From: Solen grandis
Lineage: Eukaryota > Mollusca > Bivalvia > Adapedonta > Solenidae
Direction of reading: 5' to 3'
Length of the DNA stretch: 64,000 nucleotides
NCBI GenBank assembly: GCA_021229015.1
Contig: CM037790.1
Span: forward strand, 52,088,997 to 52,152,996
The notes under the pieces are model-generated. The model searched no databases and was not told where the DNA came from. It saw only the letters and a list, made by a program, of their open reading frames with translations. Positions 42,418 to 51,177 of the stretch are shown here, in pieces (within the stretch, counting starts at the first letter, position 1; every line of letters begins with the position of its first letter). The position numbers were made by a program, and so were the translations under genes.

Positions 42418-44811
42418 ATGGCAGATAAAGACCAGACTCCAGGAACTAGTACAGGAAATAATGGTGGATCTGCTGACAAACAAGAATTTTTAGGTAAATT
42501 CTTAGAATCCCAGATTTATGATCAAAATAGACAAGAGGGGCAAGGTTATAATGCAGGTGTCAGTGGTTCAGCTAATCCGGTGTTTGACTATCATATAAAT
42601 CAGAATTCAGGATCTACAAAGATTAAGACATTCTCTCAGACTTTTACACACTGTATGCATAGCACAGGCGTCGGTCCAGGAGCCAGTATTTATGCAGGTA
42701 AAGTACCAGATAACAAACCTCAATATTTGTGGGATTGGGGAGCCTATACATTGCCTTACAACTATACAAAAGCTGCAATAAGGCCAGAGGTCATTAGACC
42801 AATATGGCAGAATGCAAACTCATGGGAATTGATCTCACATGCTGTAACTGTATATGACATGTATAACTGGAAGGATGAGATACAGTCGGACGGTCGAATT
42901 GTATCCACTCCAGTAAATGATACTGTAGAGGTATTTACAGACGACAATCACTATTTCAGACCAGAAAATATTATGATAACTGGAAATAAACGTAGTCCAT
43001 ATCAAATTTGTAAAGGCTACAGAGCTATTGAATTAAAGAATTTAAAAGATGGGGAATTGAGTAGGGCAGGCATTTTATATCCACATGAATTATATTTGGC
43101 TACAAAAGATACTGAGACTCTTGACAGTTTGAAAGACTGCATCTTTGACCCTTACAATGGGGTTCTGGGTGTGAGTACTTGGCATGGTTCTAGCCTCCAT
43201 TTTGAACATCAAGTTAACTCTGGGAGGTATGGAATGGGTATGTTCAGCCAAATGAATTATCCAGCATGTAATAAGGACCAACCTCAAATTGCCAATGAGA
43301 TATACGATACAGTTTACGGGATGGAAACAAACATGTGGACTCAGGTAAATAGAAAGCCTATCTTACCTCCACCTGCAGTCTTAATAAGATTAATACCTAT
43401 CTTTTCAAGTAATGGTTATACAACTCGGACTGCAGTTTTTAAAGTAAAGTATGAGTGCACTATGAAGTTTTATTTCAGCCCCAAGATTGGTGCAAAGATT
43501 CTAGGCAGAGGTCACCAGGGAGCACTTGAAACCATACCTGAGAAGGACTTATTTAAGCAAGTAAGGCATGCGAAAGACCATTATCATCATGGTCTACATC
43601 CCGATGTATTAACTGCTCCTATGATATCTTATCAGGTAGATGCAAATTTAAGGGAAGGTGAAACTGAAATTCCTCACGCAGTAGTGCCCCCTGAACATGA
43701 ACAAAATTATGATGTATCACCTAAAGGTAAAAAGATATTGAAAACAGGAGTAGGCAGTAGATTTACAGGTAGAATTCAAGATCATTATGACGTACAAGAC
43801 AAAACAATTGCAGGTACATCATATGAACAAACAATACATACAAAAATATCTGATGAAGCAAAAACTGTAGTGGAAGCACCTACAGATGGGTCACCTGATG
43901 AAACTATTAATCCTGAACATACATTAACACATTTGAAGGCAACAGGTATCATTGAACCAGATTATGAAATTACAGACGCGGATGATGAATGGTTAGCTAA
44001 GGTAGTAGTACCAAATGACATTTTGGAAACTGCTCTGGTCATGAATAACATAGAAAGTAAAAACCCAGAACAATTAATTGTTGAGAAATCAACAAATGCA
44101 CCATTCTTACCTGTTAGGTGGACAGAAGGTTTTGAAGGCACCTCTCTCACAAATATTGAAGGTATTCAGACTCTTAGTTTAGTTTGGCAAAATCTGGGAG
44201 TACCTGCAGATAAGATTAAAGAAATTAAAAAGGTATATTCAAATAGGTTTTTCATACCTAGACCAAAAGGTGTAAAGGTCATAACAAGACATGATGACAA
44301 TGCAGGTAAAATTATAACATACACAATACCTGATTTGGAAGAAATGAGAGAAAGAAATAAAGAAGTTCTGTCAAGACTTGGCGTTTACAACAGAGCAGCT
44401 CAACAGGTACAAGTGCCTAGCTCATCAATAAGAAATATACACAATGTAGCTCAAACATATGAAGAAATTAACCCTAACATTCCATTACAGACTGTCGGAC
44501 CACAACCTTCAACTTCAGGAATAAAGAGGAATAGAGCAGGTGAACCAGTGGGATTAGCTCAAACATTATCTGAAACCTTGCCCCAAAGAGTAGTAAATAG
44601 TGTGGTAGGTGCAATTGCAGGTGTAGACCCCGGATTTGTGGCAGCAGCAAGGACTTCATTTGAAGCACTGCAGAGTTCTTACAATTACATGTCGGAGACC
44701 CTCGGGTTGGCAGAAGATAATGAAGATTGGAACACTATGCCAGACTTAGGCTCACCTAAAGCAACATCTACGGAGAAGAAGAAACCGAAAGCCATTGGTG
44801 GTGGACATTGA
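42418..44811 (+). CDS. Parvovirus-like capsid protein
   Basis: 797 codons, ATG start, open. A Gly/Ser-rich N-terminus is followed by segments that fit a parvoviral jelly-roll: an aromatic strand (YLWDWGAYTLPYNY), then SHAVTVYDMYNWKDEIQ and VNDTVEVFTDDNHYF, the latter resembling the V-x-V-F-x-D-x-x-Y strand of parvovirus VP. The last 250 residues are polar and linear-looking. No phospholipase A2 motif (HDxxY) was seen, unlike the VP1 of many parvoviruses. Assignment rests on motif resemblance and on linkage to an NS1-like gene. The length is at the upper end for the family. The product would form the virion shell. Confidence 0.55.
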   Translation: MADKDQTPGTSTGNNGGSADKQEFLGKFLESQIYDQNRQEGQGYNAGVSGSANPVFDYHINQNSGSTKIKTFSQTFTHCMHSTGVGPGASIYAGKVPDNKPQYLWDWGAYTLPYNYTKAAIRPEVIRPIWQNANSWELISHAVTVYDMYNWKDEIQSDGRIVSTPVNDTVEVFTDDNHYFRPENIMITGNKRSPYQICKGYRAIELKNLKDGELSRAGILYPHELYLATKDTETLDSLKDCIFDPYNGVLGVSTWHGSSLHFEHQVNSGRYGMGMFSQMNYPACNKDQPQIANEIYDTVYGMETNMWTQVNRKPILPPPAVLIRLIPIFSSNGYTTRTAVFKVKYECTMKFYFSPKIGAKILGRGHQGALETIPEKDLFKQVRHAKDHYHHGLHPDVLTAPMISYQVDANLREGETEIPHAVVPPEHEQNYDVSPKGKKILKTGVGSRFTGRIQDHYDVQDKTIAGTSYEQTIHTKISDEAKTVVEAPTDGSPDETINPEHTLTHLKATGIIEPDYEITDADDEWLAKVVVPNDILETALVMNNIESKNPEQLIVEKSTNAPFLPVRWTEGFEGTSLTNIEGIQTLSLVWQNLGVPADKIKEIKKVYSNRFFIPRPKGVKVITRHDDNAGKIITYTIPDLEEMRERNKEVLSRLGVYNRAAQQVQVPSSSIRNIHNVAQTYEEINPNIPLQTVGPQPSTSGIKRNRAGEPVGLAQTLSETLPQRVVNSVVGAIAGVDPGFVAAARTSFEALQSSYNYMSETLGLAEDNEDWNTMPDLGSPKATSTEKKKPKAIGGGH

Positions 44812-44830
44812 AATTAAAAAGTGATAAGGT

Positions 44831-45127
44831 ATGGAAAGACAAAACTCCATTATTATTGTTGACAATCAAAAGGAAAAATTTGTTATAAATATTGTTAAAA
44901 TATGTATGGCATGCTTCTTAACAATTATGTTCTCATGTTTCTTAGCATTGGACTTAGGTGAGAAAGAGTTGTGGGTGATTCTAATAACATTAAGCATTCA
45001 AAACATATTCAGTGGAACAATAAAGTCTAGGAAAAATGGCAACATGGAAACCCCTGTCAATATATCAGGAGGTAGAGCCAATGAGAAACTTTCTAAAGCC
45101 TCAGGCAGTCGAACAACTTTGGGCTAA
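44831..45127 (+). CDS. Small membrane protein of the parvovirus-like element
   Basis: 98 codons from an ATG 20 bases after the capsid-like stop. Residues about 20-40 (IVKICMACFLTIMFSCFLAL) and 48-60 (LWVILITLSIQNIF) are hydrophobic and likely one or two membrane helices; the C-terminus is basic. It overlaps the next ORF by 91 bases in another frame. A viroporin-like or entry/egress role is conceivable but unproven. Confidence 0.5.
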   Translation: MERQNSIIIVDNQKEKFVINIVKICMACFLTIMFSCFLALDLGEKELWVILITLSIQNIFSGTIKSRKNGNMETPVNISGGRANEKLSKASGSRTTLG

Positions 45128-46208
45128 ACATGGGCCTATTAACCCACGGGAACCACCAACATTATACAACTGTAGTATATTGTCTTTTTGGTCTAAGTTA
45201 ATTAATCCTGCACACATGGTTACAGAAGTTAGTGATGGAGTAGGAGAAACAATTGAAGGTGTCTCATTAATTGTTGATAAATATATGAAGTTAAACAAGG
45301 TAGTTGGAACGGGTACAGATACTGTAATTGGAGGTAATTGGCACAGTAGTTTTAAGAAATGTGCAAAATTTAGGAAACCCTTAGGTAACGTAGAAGAAGA
45401 CAATGACTTCCATCCATTCCTTGCTTGTTTTGTTCCTCAAAAATTTGAATATACACTGGTAGGATTGTGGAAAAATACTGCATACGGTTGGAACGCAAAG
45501 ATACTTTCAGAATATCAATCAGACTTAAAATCTGATTTGTACACGGGAACATATAATAAACAAGAATATTTATTTGAAATATTGTTTCAAAAGTACAGGT
45601 TAGACTATAGAAAGTCTTCACGTCTATTAATGCAACCAGAATATCCAAATTGGGTAAACAGTAGTTTCATAATTGTATTTGGGGAAGATGGATACCAAGA
45701 TTTCTTTAAAAATCCGTGGGAAGGAAAAGAAGAAAACACTTTACAATTCAAGTTGTTATTGACAGACACACACATGAACATGCATACAGTTAGTGGTCAG
45801 AGATATTCAAAAAATATGTGGTACAGATACATACCAATAGGACCATCGATTTCAGCAACAGCAGCAGTAGCAGTCAAACTTAGAGTTTATGTTTCATTTT
45901 CTGAAAGAACAAAAGGATTTCCTGTTTGGGAACATTGGGTAGAAGGGGTAGACATACCAATGATACACTCAAAGGCTGGTCTAGATGAAAAATATGTAGT
46001 AGCAAACTTATCCAAAGCTGTTGAAAAAAATGCTGTAAATGGATTTCCTATTGCTATGTGGATTGAAAGTAGAGAAAATTATAATGCACTTCAGGTGACA
46101 TTAACAAATAAGGTGATAGACTTAGACAAGAAATTGCAATCATTAACTGCACAAATGACAACTGTATCTAAACAAGAGGGCCATGATGGCCCTGGATCGC
46201 TCACCTGA
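45036..46208 (+). pseudogene. Second probable structural protein, split by a repeat insertion
   Basis: The ATG-initiated frame of about 378 native codons (MATWKPLSIYQEVEPMRNF) is beta-rich, with many aromatic residues and phrases such as WYRYIPIGPSISATAAVAVKLRVYVSF that look like jelly-roll strands. Native coding stops at about 46171 where a hairpin-ended repeat enters. The annotated stop at 46208 is inside that repeat. An in-frame open tail of about 60 codons resumes beyond it (47421-47604), polar and heptad-like. The gene is therefore physically broken in this copy. No family is recognised; capsid or minor virion protein is an inference from composition and position. Confidence 0.5.
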
Positions 46209-47420
46209 GTACCATTGCTACAACTGATTACAAGGTTTTTAAACAGACAATAATTCTGATATAACTCAATCTTAAACATTTTAGCCCTGACAATACTACA
46301 CACCAAATATATAAGCACTGGGCCTTATGGTTTCAGAGGAGAAGACTTGGTGCGGGGTCATTTATCTCCAAAGGGCCATTATCATCATAGGGTCATGATT
46401 TGTACAATCTTGGTAATAAACCATAAGATGATGCTTCATACCAAATATCTAATCTCTAGGCCTTATGGATTCATAGAAGAAGATTTTTAAAGATTTTCCT
46501 ATATAACTCTATGTAAAACAAGTGACCCCTGGTGCGGGGTCATTTATCACCATAGGGCTATGATTTGTACAATCTTGGTAATGAACCATAAGATGATGCT
46601 ACATACCAAATATCTAATCTCTAGGCCTTATGGATTCATAGAAGAAGATTTTTAAAGCTTTTCCTATATAACTCTATGTAAAACAAGTGACCCCTGGTGC
46701 GGGGGCATTTATCACCATAGGGCTATGATTTGAACAATCTTGGTAATGAACCATAAGATGATGCTACATACCAAATATCTAAGCTCTAGGCCTAATGGAT
46801 TAATAGAAGAAGATTTTTAAAGATTTTCCTATATAACTCTATGTAAAACAAGTGACCCCTGGTGCGGGGGCAATATCACCGTAGGGCTATGATTTGAACA
46901 ATCTTGGTAATGGCCCATAAGATGATGCTACATACCAAATATCTAAGCTCTAGGCCTTGCAGTTTTGCAGAAGAAGATTTTAAAGTTTTCCTATATAACT
47001 CTATGTAAAACAAGTGACCCCTGGTGCGGGGTCATTTATCACCGTAGGGCTATGATTTGTACAATCTTGGTAATGGCCCATAAGATGATGCTACATACCA
47101 AATATCTAAGCTCTAGGCCTTGCAGTTTTGCAGAAGAAGATTTTCAAAGTTTGCATTTTTAAAATCTATTTTTAGCTCCTGTGACCTACTTTTTTAACCA
47201 ATCTGAATAATTTGTACAACTTTGATAGAGGGCATCATAAGGATGATTCCTGTGAAGTTTGGTCAAAATCCCTTCAGCGGTTCATGAGGAGATGTTGTTT
47301 AAAGCAAATTGTTGACGACGGACGGACGCACGCACGCACGCACGCACGCACGGACGACGGACGACGGACAAAAGGCAATCACAATAGCTCACCATGAGCA
47401 CGTTGTGCTCAGGTGAGCTA
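46172..47420 (+). mobile_element. Hairpin-ended non-autonomous repeat, copy 5
   Basis: Starts ACAAGAGGGCCATGATGGCCCT (perfect hairpin) ... CGCTCACCTGAG and ends GCTCACCATGAGCACGTTGTGCTCAGGTGAGCTA. The interior has about four tandem units of about 165 bp, marked by AAGTGACCCCTGGTGCGG (46519, 46685, 46852, 47014), and a (CGCA)n run at 47325-47352. It interrupts the second structural gene of the viral cassette. Only A residues are ambiguous at the junction, so the insertion is precise. Confidence 0.75.
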
Positions 47421-47604
47421 AAAATTAAGTACAACAACTACCGCATTGGCAGAAACAGACAGAAATGATAAGGTAAACTTTCTCACAGTCAGCACAAAAT
47501 TAGCTATTGAAAATAAACAATTAAATCAAAAATTATTAGAAACACAAATAGAATTAAAAAAAGTGGAATCAAAAATACCTGAAACTGAAAATATTTTCTT
47601 TTAA
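47421..47604 (+). pseudogene. C-terminal tail of the split structural gene
   Basis: An open segment of about 60 codons with no start of its own, ending TTTTCTTTTAA just before the NS1-like ATG. It is rich in Lys, Glu, Gln, Asn and Leu with heptad spacing (IENKQLNQKLLETQIELKKVE), so a coiled coil is likely. The frame and position fit the end of the gene interrupted at 46171. Confidence 0.55.
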
Positions 47605-47606
47605 AG

Positions 47607-49802
47607 ATGGAGCAGTGGGAACTACCTAGAAAGAGGCAACTGCCTGTGGAGATACTTTATAATGACAACTGGAGCCCCGTAGATGATTGTTATTCCATTA
47701 TTGTCACTGATGAGGAGAAGTTGATAACTCCTAAGACATTCCAGAACAAAGTATACTCTCTTGATAAGGACGGTAAAATAGAAAAGGTGTTCAGAACAGA
47801 GAACTATAAATCTGAATATGCTACTGCTACTATGTACAAAAAAGGAATTGGTTGGTATCCGACCATGACATTTTCCACAGAACAAAATGTATATAGGGAA
47901 CTCACTTTCAGACAAAGAAACCCTGTGAATGCCTTTAAGCAATGGTGTAATGACAATCCGACTTTGGTTGCATTTCACAATGGAGAAAAAGATGACAAAT
48001 GCCAAATTAATGGATGGCACATACATGCTGTGTGTGTATCCAAAGATGTTGAGTTATGTAAGAATAACAAATGGAGGGCTTGTAGGCAAAAGTTACTTGA
48101 CTCAGGACTTAAAGTCAAAACACAGAAAGTCAAATGCTCAGTGCAGTCTTTAGTAAAACACTTGGGTGAGAAACCAAGATTTGTTGTAGGGATTAACAAT
48201 CTAAAACTCTGTAAGCTCTACAACACTGCCTTTGTCCCAGACATTGAAGACATGCCAGAAAAACTATTTCAGGAAGCAGGAGATACCTATGAGGTGCAAA
48301 GAAAAGGTGATTGCACTTCACAGGACCAGCAATCATACTTAATGGAGATGCTCCATTTAAGTGATGAATCTCAGGTAGGTGCTAGTGGTTCAAATGATGA
48401 AACAAATTCAGCTACAGATAACCTGTGGCTAATGCTTCAGGATAACAAAGAAAACATTCCCCCTGGTACTTCCAGTTTTGAGAAAGTAGTTTCAGGTACT
48501 TTTGATAAGGTAGAAAAAAAAACAAAGTCTGAAAACAGGATAGATCAAATTCAGGAATTCTTAAAGAAATACAATTGCAGTTCCGAAACAGATTTAACAT
48601 CTCAAATCATGCTAGCTGGTACCCCTGAAGAGTTAAGCCTTTGGAGAGTGATAAGAATTGCTCCCAACTTCCAAAAGATATGGCATGCTGCTACATCTGA
48701 ACTGAAAGTTATGGATATGCAGAATTCATACATTTCATACATTTCTGAAAGACTGCTGCTAGAACAAATAAACACATCAGCATGCATGACACTCAGTGAA
48801 ACATCAAGCCTCTTTGAGGACTGGTGCTTTGAACAGCACATTGACAGGACACAATTCCTGTTAGAACTCTACTGGGTCTTGGGTAAAAAAATACCAAAGA
48901 AAAATACATTTGCCATAATTGGTAGTTCAAATGCAGGTAAGTCATTCTGGATGGATGCCGTTACCTATATCAGGGATCAGGTAGGGGATGTAATTACTTC
49001 CCCAGACTTCATGTTTCAGGAGTGCTTAGAAAAGTTACTAATATACATCTCAGAACTTGCAATAGCAAAAGGTGACCAGATGGAGAAATGTAAAGAGATA
49101 TTTGAAGGTAAGGACTCAATGGTAAACATCAAAAACAAAACATCTCTACCAGTACTAAAAAGAACTCCAGTAATACTTACCTCCAATAACATTCCATGGA
49201 GGCAGTTTTTGGCAGAAGATGAAGCATTCAGAAACAGAATGTTCATACATGAAGTCTGTGAATCAAATGTCCTGAAAGCTGATTGGGTAAAAGCACCACA
49301 TCCATTGTTCTTCCTAAAGGTATGGAACACATTCGGTGACTTAGAATCACAAAATGACATAGACTGGGCAAACAACACACCTTCAGACAACAACAGAATG
49401 GTAATGGAGCTTGATGAGATATTATTCCAAGATACATTGTGTTCATTCAGAACCAATAAGGTGATGTATCAGGTAGTACAACACAAGGAAATGTCAAAAC
49501 CAAGCCCCAGTACCCCAACAAAAAACAGATATGATTTTGATCTAGACTGTCTACCTCCATGGCCTAGAGTAAGTTTTGAATCAGCACAAATCAAATTGTT
49601 CACATACCTGTATCAAATCACAAACACAGATGACCCCAGTCCCATAACACTGGACATATATCAGGACCAATTCAATTTGGTAATTGATCAGTCAAAAATA
49701 AAAGAATTGGATCTGATCAATCTGTCAAATGGAATTGCAATGTTTGCTTTAGAGTTCCTGAAACTTGATTCCAAAAGATTCAAATTGAGAGAGATAGAAT
49801 GA
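47607..49802 (+). CDS. NS1-like replication protein (HUH nuclease-like + SF3 helicase)
   Basis: 731 codons, ATG start, open. The N-terminal third has the HUH metal-binding motif in GWHIHAV (H138, H140). The expected nuclease Tyr region, ending in PR at 190-191, has His185 rather than Tyr. The SF3 helicase follows: Walker A GSSNAGKS (439-446), Walker B LLIYISE (E483) and motif C TPVILTSNN (N527-N528). This domain order is that of parvovirus NS1, which nicks and unwinds replicating genomes. The helicase looks functional; the nuclease may not be. The long C-terminal part is unassigned. The stop overlaps the next ATG. Confidence 0.85.
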   Translation: MEQWELPRKRQLPVEILYNDNWSPVDDCYSIIVTDEEKLITPKTFQNKVYSLDKDGKIEKVFRTENYKSEYATATMYKKGIGWYPTMTFSTEQNVYRELTFRQRNPVNAFKQWCNDNPTLVAFHNGEKDDKCQINGWHIHAVCVSKDVELCKNNKWRACRQKLLDSGLKVKTQKVKCSVQSLVKHLGEKPRFVVGINNLKLCKLYNTAFVPDIEDMPEKLFQEAGDTYEVQRKGDCTSQDQQSYLMEMLHLSDESQVGASGSNDETNSATDNLWLMLQDNKENIPPGTSSFEKVVSGTFDKVEKKTKSENRIDQIQEFLKKYNCSSETDLTSQIMLAGTPEELSLWRVIRIAPNFQKIWHAATSELKVMDMQNSYISYISERLLLEQINTSACMTLSETSSLFEDWCFEQHIDRTQFLLELYWVLGKKIPKKNTFAIIGSSNAGKSFWMDAVTYIRDQVGDVITSPDFMFQECLEKLLIYISELAIAKGDQMEKCKEIFEGKDSMVNIKNKTSLPVLKRTPVILTSNNIPWRQFLAEDEAFRNRMFIHEVCESNVLKADWVKAPHPLFFLKVWNTFGDLESQNDIDWANNTPSDNNRMVMELDEILFQDTLCSFRTNKVMYQVVQHKEMSKPSPSTPTKNRYDFDLDCLPPWPRVSFESAQIKLFTYLYQITNTDDPSPITLDIYQDQFNLVIDQSKIKELDLINLSNGIAMFALEFLKLDSKRFKLREIE

Positions 49803-50101
49803 AAGGTATCAGGAAAAGTCTTGATGCAGCAAGAATGTTGTTGAAAGATATGACTGCCAAAGAACACATGCCACAAACACCAAAAACACCTAGAAAGAAT
49901 CTGTTGAAAAGAAGTAGTAGTGAATCACCTTCATTTGTACCTTTCACAAGTGCCAAAAAAAAGAAACTGGAATTTGATAAAATGTCATGTGTTGGTTGCA
50001 AGAATGAGAGTGAGGACCTACAGTTGCATAAAGAGCCAGGAGGTTGTTTGTTTTCAATGTCAGCTGCAGGTAACGAAGATGATTGTGTCATTTTAGATTA
50101 A
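49799..50101 (+). CDS. Small basic Cys protein after NS1
   Basis: 100 codons. Its ATG overlaps the NS1 stop (ATGA, 49799-49802), the geometry of termination-reinitiation. It is basic and Ser/Thr/Pro-rich (TPKTPRKNLLKRSSSES), with possible nuclear localisation signals (KKKKLEF) and a C-x2-C pair (SCVGCKN) plus a further His and Cys. The C-terminus is acidic (NEDDCVILD, resembling a SUMO-interacting motif). It could be an NS2-like accessory protein; no homology recognised. Confidence 0.5.
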   Translation: MKGIRKSLDAARMLLKDMTAKEHMPQTPKTPRKNLLKRSSSESPSFVPFTSAKKKKLEFDKMSCVGCKNESEDLQLHKEPGGCLFSMSAAGNEDDCVILD

Positions 50102-50311
50102 CCTTGTGGATTACGAGTTCTCATCTACCCCTTGGTACAGAAGAGAAATATGTTTAGATGTTGTTCATGACAAGTACAAGTACTTGAAAGACTGTTTATT
50201 CCAGATGAATAGTACATGCAATTGTGTTACTCATTTCACAGATTCAATGATATTACAGTATTCATTATACATGTTTACATAAGCTTTTGTTATTTCATAC
50301 TTAACCATTTA
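50102..50311 (+). other. 3' noncoding part of the parvovirus-like element
   Basis: AT-rich spacer between the last ORF and the right direct repeat. No AATAAA was seen. No inverted terminal repeat was found. Confidence 0.45.
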
Positions 50312-50434
50312 TATCAGACACATGACACCTTTCTAGGTATGTCCTGTCCGGACGGCTTTTCAACGCCTTTGTTAGTTATATATATAGAACAAAGTAGACT
50401 ATATATATATAGACTAGTGTGAATTGGGATTTTG
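50312..50434 (+). repeat. 123-bp direct repeat, right copy
   Basis: Identical by eye to 41844-41966. Here the repeat leads without a stop into the polymerase N-terminal frame: the codons from ACTAGTGTGAATTGG are in frame with the ORF that follows. A splice acceptor (TATATATAG or GACTAG) could lie in it, or it could act as a promoter. Confidence 0.9.
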
Positions 50435-51077
50435 ACGAACTGTTGGAATTTGCTGTCACGTGGGAGATTCAAGAATCTCCTTCCGTTAGATATCCTTTGC
50501 TTAAATTGATGAATGGACAATATGATGACGATTTCATCATTGAACAATTCGATAATATACTTGAAAACTTTGGAGGACCTTTGCAGAGTAATAGTTATGA
50601 GGAAAATATAACAACAGCATTAGAGTATATCAAAGAACAGGAGGAGATAGAGGAATGTGTCCGAGCTTATCTATTTGACGAAGAAATGAATGACCTGACA
50701 CATGCGTGTGAGGAGGATGGAGATTGGGATCCCATGTTACCCATACAGACCGGAAGTGGAGAGGAGCCCCAGCCTGGCCCATCTCATGAATTAAAATATA
50801 CCATGAGGAAAAAATCAGAGAGGACTTTCAAGAAAACAGCGGCCGTGGACAGGACATATCAAATTAAGGTGGATAAAAATTACCATGGTCAACAGTTAAT
50901 GGATATAAAAGGTGGTCTTCATCACATGTTCCAGGAAGTGCTCGAGGAGGCCCGGGGGGATTTGACGGGGAACGATTTGGGACGTGTTGTGATACAGCAT
51001 GAAGGTTTACATGACCCCATCATCGTTCCCTTACAACCCTGGGACCAATTAAACGCAGAGAAAGTGATGGAGACTTG
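50413..51077 (+). CDS. Polinton-type polymerase B N-terminal fragment, intronless, cut by gap
   Basis: About 220 codons without ATG at the front, open to the gap. An acidic helical start (VNWDFDELLEF) is followed by an acidic linker with EEPQPGPSH and a domain with RTYQIKVDKNYHGQQL, FQEVLEEARGDLTGNDLGRVVIQHEG and DPIIVPLQPW. The domain matches the 26.1-26.4 kb exon of the first Polinton in pattern. Unlike that locus it has no introns and no zinc finger between the acidic part and the domain, and no stop. The exonuclease and polymerase domains would lie in or past the gap. Confidence 0.65.
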
Positions 51078-51177
51078 NNNNNNNNNNNNNNNNNNNNNNN
51101 NNNNNNNNNNNNNNNNNNNNNNNNNNNNNNNNNNNNNNNNNNNNNNNNNNNNNNNNNNNNNNNNNNNNNNNNNNNNN
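51078..51177. other. Assembly gap (100 N)
   Basis: Exactly 100 N. It cuts the polymerase-like ORF that follows the right direct repeat, so the continuity of the element here is unknown. Confidence 0.98.

Larger units (their letters stand above)
41967..50311 (+). mobile_element. Endogenous parvovirus-like element
   Basis: About 7.1 kb of compact same-strand coding once a 1.25-kb repeat insertion is set aside. The order is Cys-rich protein, capsid-like protein, small membrane protein, second probable structural protein, NS1-like HUH/SF3 protein and small basic Cys protein. Neighbours are 4-91 bases overlapping or under 20 bases apart, except where the repeat inserted. No introns. Identical 123-bp direct repeats stand at both ends; inverted terminal repeats typical of parvoviruses were not found. 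The order (structural genes first, NS1 last) is the reverse of ordinary parvoviruses. It could be an integrated virus or a virus-derived transposon. Confidence 0.72.

Noticed and set aside
47607..49802. Circovirus/Helitron Rep instead of NS1
   Set aside because: The helicase is SF3 with parvovirus-type motifs in the C-terminal half; Helitron would have SF1 and circovirus Rep is about half the length.
41844..50434. LTR retrotransposon bounded by 123-bp LTRs
   Set aside because: No gag, RT or integrase inside; the ORFs are parvovirus-like and the repeats lack visible primer-binding or polypurine sites.
41844..50434. Simple target-site duplication of the viral insertion
   Set aside because: 123 bp is far too long for a target duplication, and the two outer flanks (LINE and polymerase) do not form one obvious pre-insertion sequence.
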